Part shown: piece by piece, positions 1 through 8,511 of the stretch | How positions within the stretch are numbered: position 1 is the first letter of the stretch | Layout of the letters: each line of letters begins with the position of its first letter | Assembly (NCBI GenBank): GCA_913020075.1 | Contig: CAJWAE010000008.1 | Span: 1 to 43,623 of the forward strand | Reading direction: 5' to 3' | Source of the DNA: an uncultured Flavobacteriaceae bacterium | GTDB lineage: Bacteria; Bacteroidota; Bacteroidia; Flavobacteriales; Flavobacteriaceae | Length of the DNA stretch: 43,623 bases | Made by a program: the position numbers and the translations under genes | The notes under the pieces: model-generated | What the model saw: the letters and a program-made list of their open reading frames with translations, nothing else | Told to the model about the DNA's origin: nothing | The model's database searches: none

Positions 1-39
1 AAAGCAGAGAAAAGACTAAAGAAATCTAAAAAAGCTTAG
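1..39 (+). CDS. C-terminal tail of an upstream gene cut by the window edge
   Basis: Reading from base 1, an open frame encodes a Lys-rich end (KAEKRLKKSKKA) followed by TAG at 37-39. A basic tail of this kind is a common protein terminus, but twelve codons cannot identify a family. The gene would lie mostly to the left of the window. It could also be a chance open frame. Confidence 0.35.
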   Translation, partial: KAEKRLKKSKKA

Positions 40-173
40 TTCTTTTCTGAAACAACTAACCACAACACAGTCTAAAATGCATGCCCTAACCTAGACGCAC
101 CTCATATTACACGCACCATTAAAATTAATTTTTTGAGAAGTGTCATTAAGCAATAAATAAAATCTAAATAATA

Positions 174-647
174 GTGGAGAAAATTTCCAATAGAAGTTTA
201 ATTAGTAGACTATATAGTTCAGCAGAAAAACAACTTGAGATTGCTGAATTTGATGATAAAAGTTGGTCGCAATGGTATGATGTTATTCAGGGTTTAACTA
301 GTCCTGAAAAGATGGTTTATGTAATTGTGAAATTAAATAAAGCAGTAACAAGTGGTGGATTTTCAAGCTTTTACGAGACTTCATATGGGATATTTGCCCC
401 TGAAATTGTTCATGCACTAAACGAAATTAACGCTTCTGCAACAGCAGATATAGTTTCTAGCTCTTTAACAGTAGTAAACCCAAAAGTACTTTTAGATGAA
501 GCTTACAAAGACTATATTTTCAATATCCAGATATCCAAAGAACAAAAAGAGCAACTTCATTCTCAAGACATACAATATGACCAACTTCATGGTTATGAAA
601 ATCTAGAAGATCTTCTAGGGGATTATTTACAAAATATGATTAACTAA
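174..647 (+). CDS. DMP19-like (DUF4375) protein
   Basis: Cytosolic protein of 157 residues with no signal peptide. The central part, with an Asn/Ser-Gly-Gly-Phe turn (TSGGFSSFYET) followed by a helix of the type AxEIVHALNEINA, resembles the DMP19/DUF4375 family, small acidic proteins proposed as DNA mimics in Neisseria. That name comes from family resemblance, and function here is not shown. The C-terminus is Asp/Glu-rich. The start is GTG at 174: an in-frame TAA at 165-167 excludes an upstream ATG, and no internal Met lies before the conserved part. It stands alone, about 150 bp from the next gene. Confidence 0.6.
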   Translation: MEKISNRSLISRLYSSAEKQLEIAEFDDKSWSQWYDVIQGLTSPEKMVYVIVKLNKAVTSGGFSSFYETSYGIFAPEIVHALNEINASATADIVSSSLTVVNPKVLLDEAYKDYIFNIQISKEQKEQLHSQDIQYDQLHGYENLEDLLGDYLQNMIN

Positions 648-797
648 CTATCATATTGAAAATTAGTGTCTTTTCACATACTAAACGTTAAACTTAAAAT
701 ATTTTGCATTTAATTAGTTATCTTACTATCCGAAACAAAAGAGGTTTTTTTTAAACTAAATTTATAAAATACTCAATAGCAATTCATAAAAATAAAC

Positions 798-1961
798 GTG
801 GTGAAAATTTATTTAGTTACTAGTATTTTATTCTGTGTTTCATCGAATTTATTTGCTCAAACCTATAATATTGGTCACACAAGTATTGACTTTTACGATA
901 ATGCTAGAAATAGAAATATTACCACTGAAATTTACTATCCTTCAGACACAAATGGTAACAATGTTCCCATTTCATTGGGCAACTTTCCAGTAATAGTTTT
1001 TGGACATGGATTTTTAATAAGTTGGGACAGCTATGGCAACTTTTGGAATTCTTTAGTGCCAGAAGGTTACATATTGTGTTTTCCAACAACAGAAATGGGC
1101 TTTGCCCCAAATCATCAGTTTTTTGCAGATGATTTAAGTTTTATTGCTTCAAAAATTCAAATGGAAAATCAAAACAGTAACTCTGTTTTTTATAATTCTG
1201 TATTACCTAAAACTGGAATAATAGGCCATTCTATGGGCGGAGGAGCTAGTTTTCTTGCTGCAGAAAACAATCCCAATATTAACACTTTAATAAATTTTGC
1301 TGCAGCTGAAACCAATCCCTCAGCAATATCAGCTGCAGGTAACATTACTATTCCTTCGCTAATATTTTCTGGGGATGATGACTGTGTTGCCCCACCAGTC
1401 ATTCATCAAAATATTATGTTTGACAACTTAAACTCAAGTTGTAAAACACAAATTAATATTACAAATGGTGGTCATTGTTATTTCGCTAATGAAAGTGTTC
1501 TATGCAATTTTGGAGAATCTTCTTGTAATCAAAATCTTAATATTTTAAGACAGGAACAGCAAAGTATAACCAATGATTTTTTAAAAATTTGGCTAAATTA
1601 TTCTTTAAAATCAGACCAAAATTCTTTTACAATTTTCAACGACTCTTTACAATCTTCTAGTAGAATTACATTTTCTCAAAACTGTAATGGCACAGCAATC
1701 ATGGGGCAAAACAAAGAAGATGAAATAAATATTTATCCAAATCCATTTACAGAAATATTAAATATTGATGTACCATTAGAATTCATTAATGGAGAGCTTG
1801 TTATATTAAACATCTTTGGTCAACCACTACACAAAGAATTAGTCACCAATAAAAATACTGAAATTAATCTGTCTAATTTTGAAAGTGGAAGCTATTTTAT
1901 TTTCTTTAAAAAGGGCTTAAATGTAATGAAAAGTAAAATTATTAAAGTTGTTCACTATTGA
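798..1961 (+). CDS. T9SS-secreted alpha/beta hydrolase (chlorophyllase/PET-hydrolase-like)
   Basis: Secreted serine hydrolase of 387 residues. Residues 1-21 are a signal peptide ending FAQ. The alpha/beta-hydrolase core has an oxyanion-type FGHGF motif near 68-72, the nucleophile elbow GHSMG (Ser145), an acid candidate in SGDDDCVAP (193-195) and His226 in GGHC. This is the order seen in chlorophyllase and polyester-hydrolase relatives. Residues 309-387 form a type A T9SS sorting domain (INIYPNPFTEILNIDV), which directs export across the outer membrane and surface attachment or release. Several Cys residues (196, 215, 227, 236, 243, 296) could form disulfides outside the cell. The start is GTG at 798, or the adjacent GTG at 801; the leader leaves no other choice. 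Substrate is unknown, with esters plausible. The next gene follows after 15 bp. Confidence 0.8.
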   Translation: MVKIYLVTSILFCVSSNLFAQTYNIGHTSIDFYDNARNRNITTEIYYPSDTNGNNVPISLGNFPVIVFGHGFLISWDSYGNFWNSLVPEGYILCFPTTEMGFAPNHQFFADDLSFIASKIQMENQNSNSVFYNSVLPKTGIIGHSMGGGASFLAAENNPNINTLINFAAAETNPSAISAAGNITIPSLIFSGDDDCVAPPVIHQNIMFDNLNSSCKTQINITNGGHCYFANESVLCNFGESSCNQNLNILRQEQQSITNDFLKIWLNYSLKSDQNSFTIFNDSLQSSSRITFSQNCNGTAIMGQNKEDEINIYPNPFTEILNIDVPLEFINGELVILNIFGQPLHKELVTNKNTEINLSNFESGSYFIFFKKGLNVMKSKIIKVVHY

Positions 1962-1976
1962 TAATATTTATAGAAT

Positions 1977-2948
1977 TTGGAATTTAAAAGACTTTCATAT
2001 CGCAATAAAAACAATAAAACCCTCTACTATTTTAAAAACTATTTAAGGCAATTAGTCCCTCTCCTATTCTTTCAAAAGAAATTATATATTAAGCTAAATA
2101 AATTTGAAAATTTAAATTCAAGTGAAAAAGAAGAGTTGCTATTAAGATTAAACTACTACAACCAACTAAAAGAAAAATACATACTTACCCAAAATGCCCA
2201 AAAACTATCTGAAATAAAACTGCAAAAAGTCAATAAGACCTACTATTTTGATTTGTATGAGCATAGTCGATATTTTAATCAGAATCTTAAAGGACATTTT
2301 TTATTTGGTGATATTACCAAAACCCCCAAAGAACCTGGGTTAGTAAAAAGCAGACCCATTAATAATGAAAACACCAATTCTATTATTTTAAAATGGAACA
2401 AAATAAGACACTTTACATTTATTAAAAAAGATACTTTACCAAATTCAAAAAAGAAAGACCAACTTGTATTTAGGGCAAAAGTTCATTCGTCCCAACCTCA
2501 AAGAATAAAATTTTTAGAAAAATACTATGGGCATCCAATGTGTGATATTGGAAAAGTAAACAGTAATAGTCTAAACAATAATTGGACAGTAAATAGAATG
2601 ACCTACAATGAACAACTTAATTATAAATTTATTCTATGTTTAGAAGGGAACGATGTTGCCAGTAATTTAAAATGGGTAATGTCCTCCAATTCCATTGCTG
2701 TTATGACTAAACCCAAATACGAAACGTGGTTTATGGAAGGTCTTTTAATACCAGACCTTCACTACATACTTATAAAAGACGATTATTCAGATTTAGAAAG
2801 TAGACTTAAATTATTTTTAGACCATCCTGAAAAAGCAACGTTAATTATAGAAAATGCAAATAAGCATGTAAATCAATTTAAAGATCAAAAAAAAGAGGAT
2901 TTACTTTCTTTTATGGTGTTAAATAAATATTTCACAAAGACCAATTAA
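1977..2948 (+). CDS. GT90 / CAP10-like glycosyltransferase
   Basis: Predicted glycosyltransferase of 323 residues. The C-terminal half carries the CAP10/GT90 signature: a basic segment (LVFRAKVHSSQ, about 163-173), then YKFILCLEGNDVASNLKWVM (about 216-235) and a PKYETWFMEGL stretch followed by LHYI. The family transfers sugars such as xylose or glucose in capsules and LPS, so a role in cell-surface glycan modification is likely. The N-terminus is basic with no clear signal peptide. The start must be TTG at 1977, because an in-frame TAG sits at 1971-1973 and the next Met is near residue 188, beyond conserved sequence. It probably shares a transcript with the hydrolase upstream (15 bp gap) and the glycosylase downstream (13 bp gap). 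Confidence 0.72.
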   Translation: MEFKRLSYRNKNNKTLYYFKNYLRQLVPLLFFQKKLYIKLNKFENLNSSEKEELLLRLNYYNQLKEKYILTQNAQKLSEIKLQKVNKTYYFDLYEHSRYFNQNLKGHFLFGDITKTPKEPGLVKSRPINNENTNSIILKWNKIRHFTFIKKDTLPNSKKKDQLVFRAKVHSSQPQRIKFLEKYYGHPMCDIGKVNSNSLNNNWTVNRMTYNEQLNYKFILCLEGNDVASNLKWVMSSNSIAVMTKPKYETWFMEGLLIPDLHYILIKDDYSDLESRLKLFLDHPEKATLIIENANKHVNQFKDQKKEDLLSFMVLNKYFTKTN

Positions 2949-2961
2949 TAAAGTAATAAAG

Positions 2962-3519
2962 ATGGAAAAACCCTCGTCTTATTGTGAATATGTAAATACA
3001 CTTGAAAAAGAAAATCTACATAAAATATACCACGATTCACAGTATGGTTTTCCAATATTGTCCGACAATGAATTATTTGGAAGATTAATATTAGAAATTA
3101 ATCAAGCAGGATTATCGTGGACTACAATACTAAATAAACAAGATAGTTTTAGAAATGCGTATTCTAATTTTGAGATTAGTACAGTTGCTAATTATGATAA
3201 AAAACAAGTGGAAAGATTAGTTAATGATTCAGGCATCATAAGAAATAAGTTAAAAATAAATGCTGCTATTTATAATGCCAAGAAAATCATTGAACTTCAA
3301 GAGTCCTGTGGATCATTTAAAAACTGGTTGGATTATAGTCATTCAATTTCTTTGGATTTGTGGGTAAAATTATTCAAAAAAATATTCAAGTTTACAGGTC
3401 GAAAAATCACAAATGAATTTTTAATTAGTACGGGGTATCTTCCAGGAGCACATCTCACTTCTTGTAAAATATTTGACAAAGTTATTCGGAAAAATCCAAT
3501 TTGGAATATTAATAAGTAA
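2962..3519 (+). CDS. tag: DNA-3-methyladenine glycosylase I (Tag family)
   Basis: Base-excision repair enzyme of 185 residues that removes 3-methyladenine from alkylated DNA. The Tag architecture is complete: a Cys8/His24 pair near the N-terminus (YHDS) and His164/Cys168 (AHLTSC) near the C-terminus form the zinc site known from E. coli Tag, and Glu45 in LILEINQAGLSW matches the conserved Glu38 of E. coli. The GIIRNKLKI helix-hairpin segment is also conserved. The usual EWG is DSQYG here, a mild divergence. ATG start. It follows the GT90 gene by 13 bp, but no functional link between the two is evident. Confidence 0.9.
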   Translation: MEKPSSYCEYVNTLEKENLHKIYHDSQYGFPILSDNELFGRLILEINQAGLSWTTILNKQDSFRNAYSNFEISTVANYDKKQVERLVNDSGIIRNKLKINAAIYNAKKIIELQESCGSFKNWLDYSHSISLDLWVKLFKKIFKFTGRKITNEFLISTGYLPGAHLTSCKIFDKVIRKNPIWNINK

Positions 3520-3635
3520 ATTAATTCAAAATGAGAATTATATCAATTAGTTAATAAAAAATCCACTAAAAAGTAATTATAGGGTTTGAAAAAAATGTGT
3601 ATGAATAAAAAAGATTTTATTCAATAAAGAAATAG

Positions 3636-4493
3636 TTATTTATGTTGTTCTCTAAAATAAAATTCTTCTTTTTCATTCCACTTGAAGTCTGAAATTGCGG
3701 AATTAGTTGTGGGATTATAAAACACCTCAATAAATTGATATCCCTCTCTTTCATTAAGTTTAACTTGTACTATAAATGTGTGATAATGAAAAGAGTCGTA
3801 ATTACTTACTAGTGTATGATAAGAATCCCAAACAAGATTCATCACAAACTTAACTCTAGGATAAGCTTTTTCTACATATGTTGTAACTACATCAAAAACA
3901 TCAGCATCTCCATCACCATAGCCCTGATAAAAAGACACAAGACCGCTGTTGACTCCAATAATCAGTTGTTTATGCTCTTGAACTAAATTATCTATGGTTG
4001 CTTTAGTCGGAGCATCTTTAATCCCTAACTCAATTAAATTTGGCAAATAGGATCTTCTAGCTTTCTCATCTAATGTTAAAACAAAATTTCTTTTCGATTC
4101 ATTAAATTTATAATTTGTTTTTATCTCATCAATAGTTGGATAGAATTCAACTTCTAGATACCTGTATTCTATACTTTGATTATTGTTTTTAATATGAACT
4201 CTAGCTGCATATCTCTGGACATGAGATTTTGAATTTGGGTTTGTATCAGTTTCATACGATTCCCAAACAATATTTCTAGCTGATTCAACAAGCCCATAAA
4301 ATTTAGCTTCAATAAAAGAAGATATTCTTTTATTCATTAACGGGTCTATAGGAGTTATTACTGCTCCTCTATTATTTAATTCAAATTGGGTATGAATGAA
4401 AACAAAATTTTCTGTTTTCTCTTCTTGAGATAAAACCTTATTTGATAACAATAAAACAATAAAATATGAAAAATATGAAAAACGGAATTTCAT
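3636..4493 (-). CDS. Secreted protein of unknown function with two copies of one domain
   Basis: I do not recognise the family. The 285-residue protein begins with a signal peptide ending near LSQ (about residue 23). Two segments resemble each other: residues 77-139 and 222-280. Both start with VW(E/D)SY, continue with an aromatic/basic strand, then a YxxxEVxxxPT segment, and end in a (D/N)(Y/F)KxNE(S/K) motif. This suggests an internal tandem duplication, perhaps of an NTF2- or cystatin-like fold. The middle part (about 140-200) contains a GYGDGDADVFD turn. It lies 36 bp downstream of an NTF2-like lipoprotein gene on the same strand and is probably cotranscribed with it. Location is periplasm or cell surface; the role is unknown. 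Confidence 0.72.
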   Translation of the reverse strand: MKFRFSYFSYFIVLLLSNKVLSQEEKTENFVFIHTQFELNNRGAVITPIDPLMNKRISSFIEAKFYGLVESARNIVWESYETDTNPNSKSHVQRYAARVHIKNNNQSIEYRYLEVEFYPTIDEIKTNYKFNESKRNFVLTLDEKARRSYLPNLIELGIKDAPTKATIDNLVQEHKQLIIGVNSGLVSFYQGYGDGDADVFDVVTTYVEKAYPRVKFVMNLVWDSYHTLVSNYDSFHYHTFIVQVKLNEREGYQFIEVFYNPTTNSAISDFKWNEKEEFYFREQHK

Positions 4494-4529
4494 AAAAAAA
4501 ACATATTGTAGGATTAATTTATTCTAAGA

Positions 4530-5033
4530 TTATTCAACTGCTTCCTCTGCATCAGGGCTTACAGCCATTAACATACCTGTGGCATCGAAAAAATCACCAG
4601 ACTGTGAAATTTTACCATCCTTAATCACGAAATAGTGATAGGCGTCTACTGAAAAAGTTTTCCCAGTTGTATTACTTTCTCCTTTCCATGTTCCATAAAC
4701 TCTAACACTTCCATCAGCTACAAGAGTTTCTTCATTAACTCCGGGTAACCACCTTGCATTTTCAAAACTAACATTTGAAAAATTTGACATATAAAAGTTT
4801 CCTTGCTCGATGACTTTATCATATCCAACCATCCCAGCTCCATACATTGGAGATTGATGTTCAATATTCATATCTATCATTGACTTAAAAAGATCAGGAT
4901 TTGAGGGGGATGTATAAGTAGAGATAAATTTTTCAGCGATTTTTTTATTACTGTTAAAAAGACTAGTGTCTGGTGTGTTTTTGCAAGAGATGAGTAATAT
5001 AAATGCAAACGCAAAGAAAAAATATTTTTTCAT
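4530..5033 (-). CDS. NTF2-like / SnoaL-like lipoprotein
   Basis: Small lipoprotein of 167 residues in my reading. The ORF track starts 19 codons earlier, but the Met at 5033 begins a classic lipoprotein signal (MKKYFFFAFAFILLISC) with the lipobox Cys at 17, so I moved the start. The mature part has a SnoaL/NTF2-like pattern: a first helix with KKIAEKFISTYTS, a MIDMNIEHQSP segment, strands GSVRVYGTWKGE and SVDAYHYFVIKDGKI, and a closing FFDATG. Such folds bind small molecules or act as ketosteroid-isomerase-like enzymes, and no specific catalytic set is assured here. It precedes the duplicated-domain secreted protein by 36 bp, so both products probably act together in the envelope. Confidence 0.75.
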   Translation of the reverse strand: MKKYFFFAFAFILLISCKNTPDTSLFNSNKKIAEKFISTYTSPSNPDLFKSMIDMNIEHQSPMYGAGMVGYDKVIEQGNFYMSNFSNVSFENARWLPGVNEETLVADGSVRVYGTWKGESNTTGKTFSVDAYHYFVIKDGKISQSGDFFDATGMLMAVSPDAEEAVE

Positions 5034-5244
5034 TTTTTTGAATAAATTATTGATTAAAAAGTTAAAGATAGCAAATTCTATTAAACACAAGTAATAGAGA
5101 TCACTGAACCAATGAAATTAAGACATGCCTATAGTTTAAAGTTAATAATGGTATAAAATCGATAAGTATTAAACATTTCACCTTTAAGATGAAAAAATAT
5201 TTAGCTTCTCCTTAAAATGAAGATTAAATATTAAATTTAGAAAC

Positions 5245-5252
5245 TATATTTG
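5245..5252 (+). promoter_or_regulatory. Bacteroidota -7 element (TAnnTTTG) for the PLP enzyme gene
   Basis: TATATTTG matches the TAnnTTTG -7 consensus of Bacteroidota housekeeping promoters exactly and lies 17 bp before the ATG at 5270. I see no TTG at the usual -33 distance. The leader would be very short. Confidence 0.45.
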
Positions 5253-5269
5253 ATATAAATAAACAAAAA

Positions 5270-6205
5270 ATGACAAAAAATGATCTCTTAGAATGTCACA
5301 AAAGGATAAAACCGTTTATTCATAACACTCCAGTACTTACTTCAACTCAAATTAATAAAATAACTGGAGCTGAAATTTATTTTAAATGTGATAATTTTCA
5401 GAAAATGGGGGCCTTTAAAATGCGAGGTGCTACGAATGCTATTTTGCAACTTTCTGATGATCAGAAAAAAAGAGGAGTAGTAACCCATTCTTCAGGAAAT
5501 TTTGCTCAAGCTCTTTCTTTAGCAGCTAGTAGTATAGGTGTTAAAGCATACATAGTTATGCCTTCAACTGCAACAGAAATAAAAAAAACCGCTGTAAAAG
5601 GTTATTTGGGAGAGCTTATTGAATGTGAGCCTAATCTTAAGGCAAGAGAAATTAATGCTAAAAAAATTGAACAATCAAAAGGAGCAACGTTTATTCATCC
5701 TTCAAATGATAACAATGTAATTCTTGGACAAGGAACAGCTTGCAAAGAGTTATTGGAAGATTATAATGATTTGGAATATGTTCTTACTCCTGTTGGAGGT
5801 GGAGGACTTATTGCAGGAAGTGCGTTAGCAGCTAAATTCTTTGGAAATAAATGTAAAGTTATTGGTGCAGAGCCATTTGAAGCTGACGATGCTTATCGAT
5901 CCTTAAAAAGCGGAAAAATTGAAACAAACATCACTACAAATACTATAGCAGACGGACTCAAAACTCAACTGGGAGATAAAAACTTTCCAATAATTCAAGA
6001 TGAAGTTCATTCAATAATTAGAATCACTGAAATTGAAATAATTCAGTCTATGAGGATTATATGGGAAAGATTGAAAATAATATGTGAACCTTCATGCGCC
6101 CTTCCACTAGCTGCAGTTTTAAAAAATAAAGATTTTTTTAAAGCTAAGAAACTAGGGATAATAATATCAGGAGGTAATGTTGATTTAAATAATCTACCTT
6201 TTTAA
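5270..6205 (+). CDS. Serine racemase / threonine dehydratase-like PLP enzyme (fold type II)
   Basis: PLP enzyme of 311 residues. Lys50 in FQKMGAFKMRGA is the Schiff-base lysine. THSSGN (72-77) holds the serine pair that includes the re-face base Ser84 of mammalian serine racemase (Ser75 here). GGGG (176-179) binds the cofactor phosphate. EPFEADDAYRS supplies Glu201, Ala205 and Asp207, matching the divalent-metal site of eukaryotic-type serine racemases. The pattern TIADGLKT and WERLKIICEP also follows that branch. The family racemises L-serine and deaminates L-serine, L-threonine or hydroxyaspartate, and sequence alone cannot choose between them. No ACT regulatory domain is present, so it is not a biosynthetic IlvA. 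It is monocistronic. Confidence 0.87.
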   Translation: MTKNDLLECHKRIKPFIHNTPVLTSTQINKITGAEIYFKCDNFQKMGAFKMRGATNAILQLSDDQKKRGVVTHSSGNFAQALSLAASSIGVKAYIVMPSTATEIKKTAVKGYLGELIECEPNLKAREINAKKIEQSKGATFIHPSNDNNVILGQGTACKELLEDYNDLEYVLTPVGGGGLIAGSALAAKFFGNKCKVIGAEPFEADDAYRSLKSGKIETNITTNTIADGLKTQLGDKNFPIIQDEVHSIIRITEIEIIQSMRIIWERLKIICEPSCALPLAAVLKNKDFFKAKKLGIIISGGNVDLNNLPF

Positions 6206-6227
6206 AATTACTTTTTAATTTTAAAAA
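6199..6227. terminator. AT-only inverted repeat after the PLP enzyme gene
   Basis: An 11-bp perfect inverted repeat made only of A and T (6199-6209 with 6217-6227, 7-nt loop) straddles the stop codon, with T-runs on both sides. It sits between convergent genes. The lack of GC makes it a weak terminator at best. A 7-G run follows at 6234-6240. Confidence 0.3.
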
Positions 6228-6324
6228 TTGAGCGGGGGGGATGTTCGATAGGTTTAATTACCTGAACTCAAATAAAGTTTAATAAATATGTTTTATTACT
6301 TAAAAAAATTGGTTTATGAAATTT

Positions 6325-6612
6325 TTAGAAATTATCTTTTTCAAATTCTTTTAAGCTCCAAACCATTTCAGGTTTCTCGATATAATCTGGCGTTATTCCT
6401 ATTGCTTTAGCGTGAATATCTTCATCTATGTCATTAAATCTAACCATCCAATAATCAATTTCATTGATTTTAGAAATACCTTCAATTAATTCAGCATCTA
6501 TGTTGTGTTCCTTTTTTAAGAAATGCGAAAAAAAATAGCAACTTTTCCAAACTTGATCTTTTTTTGGCTTGAAATCTATAAGAAACTCATCTATTAACTT
6601 TTGTCGCTCCAT
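6325..6612 (-). CDS. Small protein of unknown function
   Basis: I do not recognise this protein, which is 95 residues from the Met at 6612. The ORF track begins 19 codons earlier, but a promoter-like element at 6642-6671 lies inside that extension, and MERQKLIDEF is a better beginning. It has no signal peptide or membrane segment. The middle (SCYFFSHFLKKEHNIDAELIEG, followed by IDYWMVRFN) has the rhythm of a compact papain/transglutaminase-like fold with Cys25, but the expected His is not evident, so this is only a weak impression. It is single, converging on the PLP enzyme gene. Confidence 0.6.
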   Translation of the reverse strand: MERQKLIDEFLIDFKPKKDQVWKSCYFFSHFLKKEHNIDAELIEGISKINEIDYWMVRFNDIDEDIHAKAIGITPDYIEKPEMVWSLKEFEKDNF

Positions 6613-6926
6613 TATTTTAAAAGATAAATTATTATTTACAGCAAAGTAAGGGAAAAGTTTTTGCAACACAAAGAAGAAGATTGTGACTCTGCTTTTAAAT
6701 ATATCTTATTAGTTAAGTTTTAAATGTAATTGTTCAAGTCTGAGCTCAATTAACTATTAGTAAATAAAAATAGATAAAACTTTTTTGTTCATTAAATGAA
6801 TATTATCATTACATATACTGATCATCTTCATGACTTTTAATAGAAAATTTGATAATGGTCAATAATTTAAATAAATTTAGTGATGATATTTAGATGTAAA
6901 ATCTAATTCACTTTCAAAACTTTTAT
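6613..6926. other. Intergenic region without a recognisable gene
   Basis: About 310 bp of AT-rich sequence between the divergent small protein and the M20 peptidase gene. Apart from the promoter candidate at 6642-6671 I see no ORF, RNA gene or strong hairpin. No exact TAnnTTTG precedes the peptidase gene. Confidence 0.5.
6642..6671 (-). promoter_or_regulatory. Candidate -33/-7 promoter for the small protein
   Basis: On the minus strand a TTG (6671-6669) is followed after 19 bp by TTACTTTG (6649-6642), one mismatch from TAnnTTTG. The spacing fits Bacteroidota promoters. It lies 30 bp upstream of the Met at 6612, supporting that start. Confidence 0.4.
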
Positions 6927-8210
6927 ATGAAAAATCTTTTCCTTTTCCTTATTTTATTTTCTATTACTATTCAAGCTCAAAATGATAGTTTAAAAATAGA
7001 TAAACTTTATTCTAAACAAATCAGTCAACTTGTTGGGTCAAAAAACATTAAATCTTCTTTTGATTATATTTATGAATTAGAATCATTTACTCACAGTAAC
7101 TTAATTGAGTTAACTGAGATAGCTTCACCTCCTTTTAAAGAACAAAAACGTGCTTCAAGATTTGCTGAAAAAATGAGAGAAATTGGAGCTGATTCAGTAT
7201 GGATTGACACTGAAGGAAATGTTATGGGACTTTTAAGGGGTGAGATAGGTGATCGAACAGTTGCCCTAGATGCTCATCTAGATACAGTTTTTCCTGAAGG
7301 AACCGATGTTAAAACCAGAATAAGTAATGATACAATTTATGCTCCAGGAGTTGCTGACGATACACGAGGTTTATCAATGCTTTTGACAATTCTTAAAACA
7401 ATTCAAGATAAAAACATTAAGACTAAGGATGATATTTTAATTGTTGGAACTGTTGGTGAAGAAGGCTTAGGAGATTTAAGGGGTGTTAAATACTTATTCA
7501 AGAATAATTCCCCTAAAATTGATTCTTGGATAGCAATTGATGGGGGTGCTTTAGGTAGGGTAAATTTTAAAGGTCTTGGATCGTACAGATACCGTGTCAC
7601 CTTTAAAGGTCCAGGAGGTCATTCTTGGGGAGATTTTGGCATGGCCAACCCTCATCATGCAACTGGATCAGCTATTGATAATTTTATTGACTCTGCTAAT
7701 AAATATACTCTTGAAGGACCTAAAACTAGCTATAATATTGGAATAGTTCAAGGAGGCACTTCTGTAAACTCTATCCCTTTTGAATCTATTATGGAAATTG
7801 ATATTAGATCAATAGAGCCTTCTAGACTAGACGTTATGCAAGAATTGCTTTACGATGCAGTAAATGACGCCTTAAAAAAACAGAATAAAATCAAGCGAAA
7901 AGGGGAATCTCTAACAGTAATAATTGATAAAATTGGAAATCGTCCTTCTGGAGAACTAGATCCAAATCTTCCTTTAATTCAAAGGGCTTTGGCTGCAACA
8001 AAATATTTTAAAGAAATACCGAGATTAACTCGAGGTTCAACAGATTCTAATATTCCTATTTCCCTCGGAATTCCCTCAGTAACAATCGGAAGGGGAGGTA
8101 TTGGGGGAAATGCTCATTCATTAAATGAATGGTGGTACAATAAAGAAGGGTACAAATCAATTCAACTAGCTCTTTTATTGCTTTTAGCGGAAGCTGGTTT
8201 CGAAAAGTAA
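6927..8210 (+). CDS. Exported M20-family metallopeptidase
   Basis: Di-zinc aminopeptidase or carboxypeptidase of 427 residues, exported by a signal peptide (MKNLFLFLILFSITIQAQ). The M20 site is complete: His117 and Asp119 in DAHLDT, the bridging Asp144 in GVADDTRG, catalytic Glu178 and ligand Glu179 in GTVGEEGLG, Asp205 in AIDGG and His397 in GNAHSLNEWW. The lid/dimerisation domain spans roughly 218-330 with GPGGHSWGDFG. It resembles the PepT-like M20 branch, which trims short peptides, here in the periplasm. A mostly soluble secreted form suggests nutrient peptide digestion. The lid could alternatively fit an amidase such as an acyl-amino-acid hydrolase. It is monocistronic and converges on the VF530 gene. 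Confidence 0.88.
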   Translation: MKNLFLFLILFSITIQAQNDSLKIDKLYSKQISQLVGSKNIKSSFDYIYELESFTHSNLIELTEIASPPFKEQKRASRFAEKMREIGADSVWIDTEGNVMGLLRGEIGDRTVALDAHLDTVFPEGTDVKTRISNDTIYAPGVADDTRGLSMLLTILKTIQDKNIKTKDDILIVGTVGEEGLGDLRGVKYLFKNNSPKIDSWIAIDGGALGRVNFKGLGSYRYRVTFKGPGGHSWGDFGMANPHHATGSAIDNFIDSANKYTLEGPKTSYNIGIVQGGTSVNSIPFESIMEIDIRSIEPSRLDVMQELLYDAVNDALKKQNKIKRKGESLTVIIDKIGNRPSGELDPNLPLIQRALAATKYFKEIPRLTRGSTDSNIPISLGIPSVTIGRGGIGGNAHSLNEWWYNKEGYKSIQLALLLLLAEAGFEK

Positions 8211-8265
8211 AAAAGCTTAAAACACTATACATGTAATTATTAGATCGATATTAATAATATTTAGT

Positions 8266-8511
8266 TCAGTTATTTTTCTTTTTTAAATCAATATAAAGTT
8301 GTTCAACTTTTTCTCTTGCCCATTGTGTTTTCCTCAAAAATTTAAGGCTAGACTTAATGGAGGGATCATTTTTAAAACAATTGATGTTGATTTTCAATGC
8401 TAATATTTCCCAGCCATAGTATTCGACCAAACCCTCTACAATATTGATTAATTTCACACCATGCATTAGATTATTGGGTTGTTTTTTTTTAGGAATATGG
8501 TTTTTGTCCAT
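8266..8511 (-). CDS. VF530 (DUF2132) family protein
   Basis: Cytosolic protein of 81 residues. The core from [18 protein letters not shown] through [20 protein letters not shown] to [10 protein letters not shown] is the VF530/DUF2132 signature, a small alpha-helical family described as DNA-binding-like from its structure. Function is unproven. The first 15 residues are basic (KNHIPKKKQ) and precede the conserved block; an alternative start at Met16 would remove them. It is monocistronic. Confidence 0.88.
   Translation of the reverse strand: MDKNHIPKKKQPNNLMHGVKLINIVEGLVEYYGWEILALKININCFKNDPSIKSSLKFLRKTQWAREKVEQLYIDLKKKNN

Noticed and set aside
6234-6240. Seven-G run in AT-rich DNA as a possible phase-variation tract
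   Set aside because: It is intergenic between convergent genes, with no start codon or promoter close enough to be switched.
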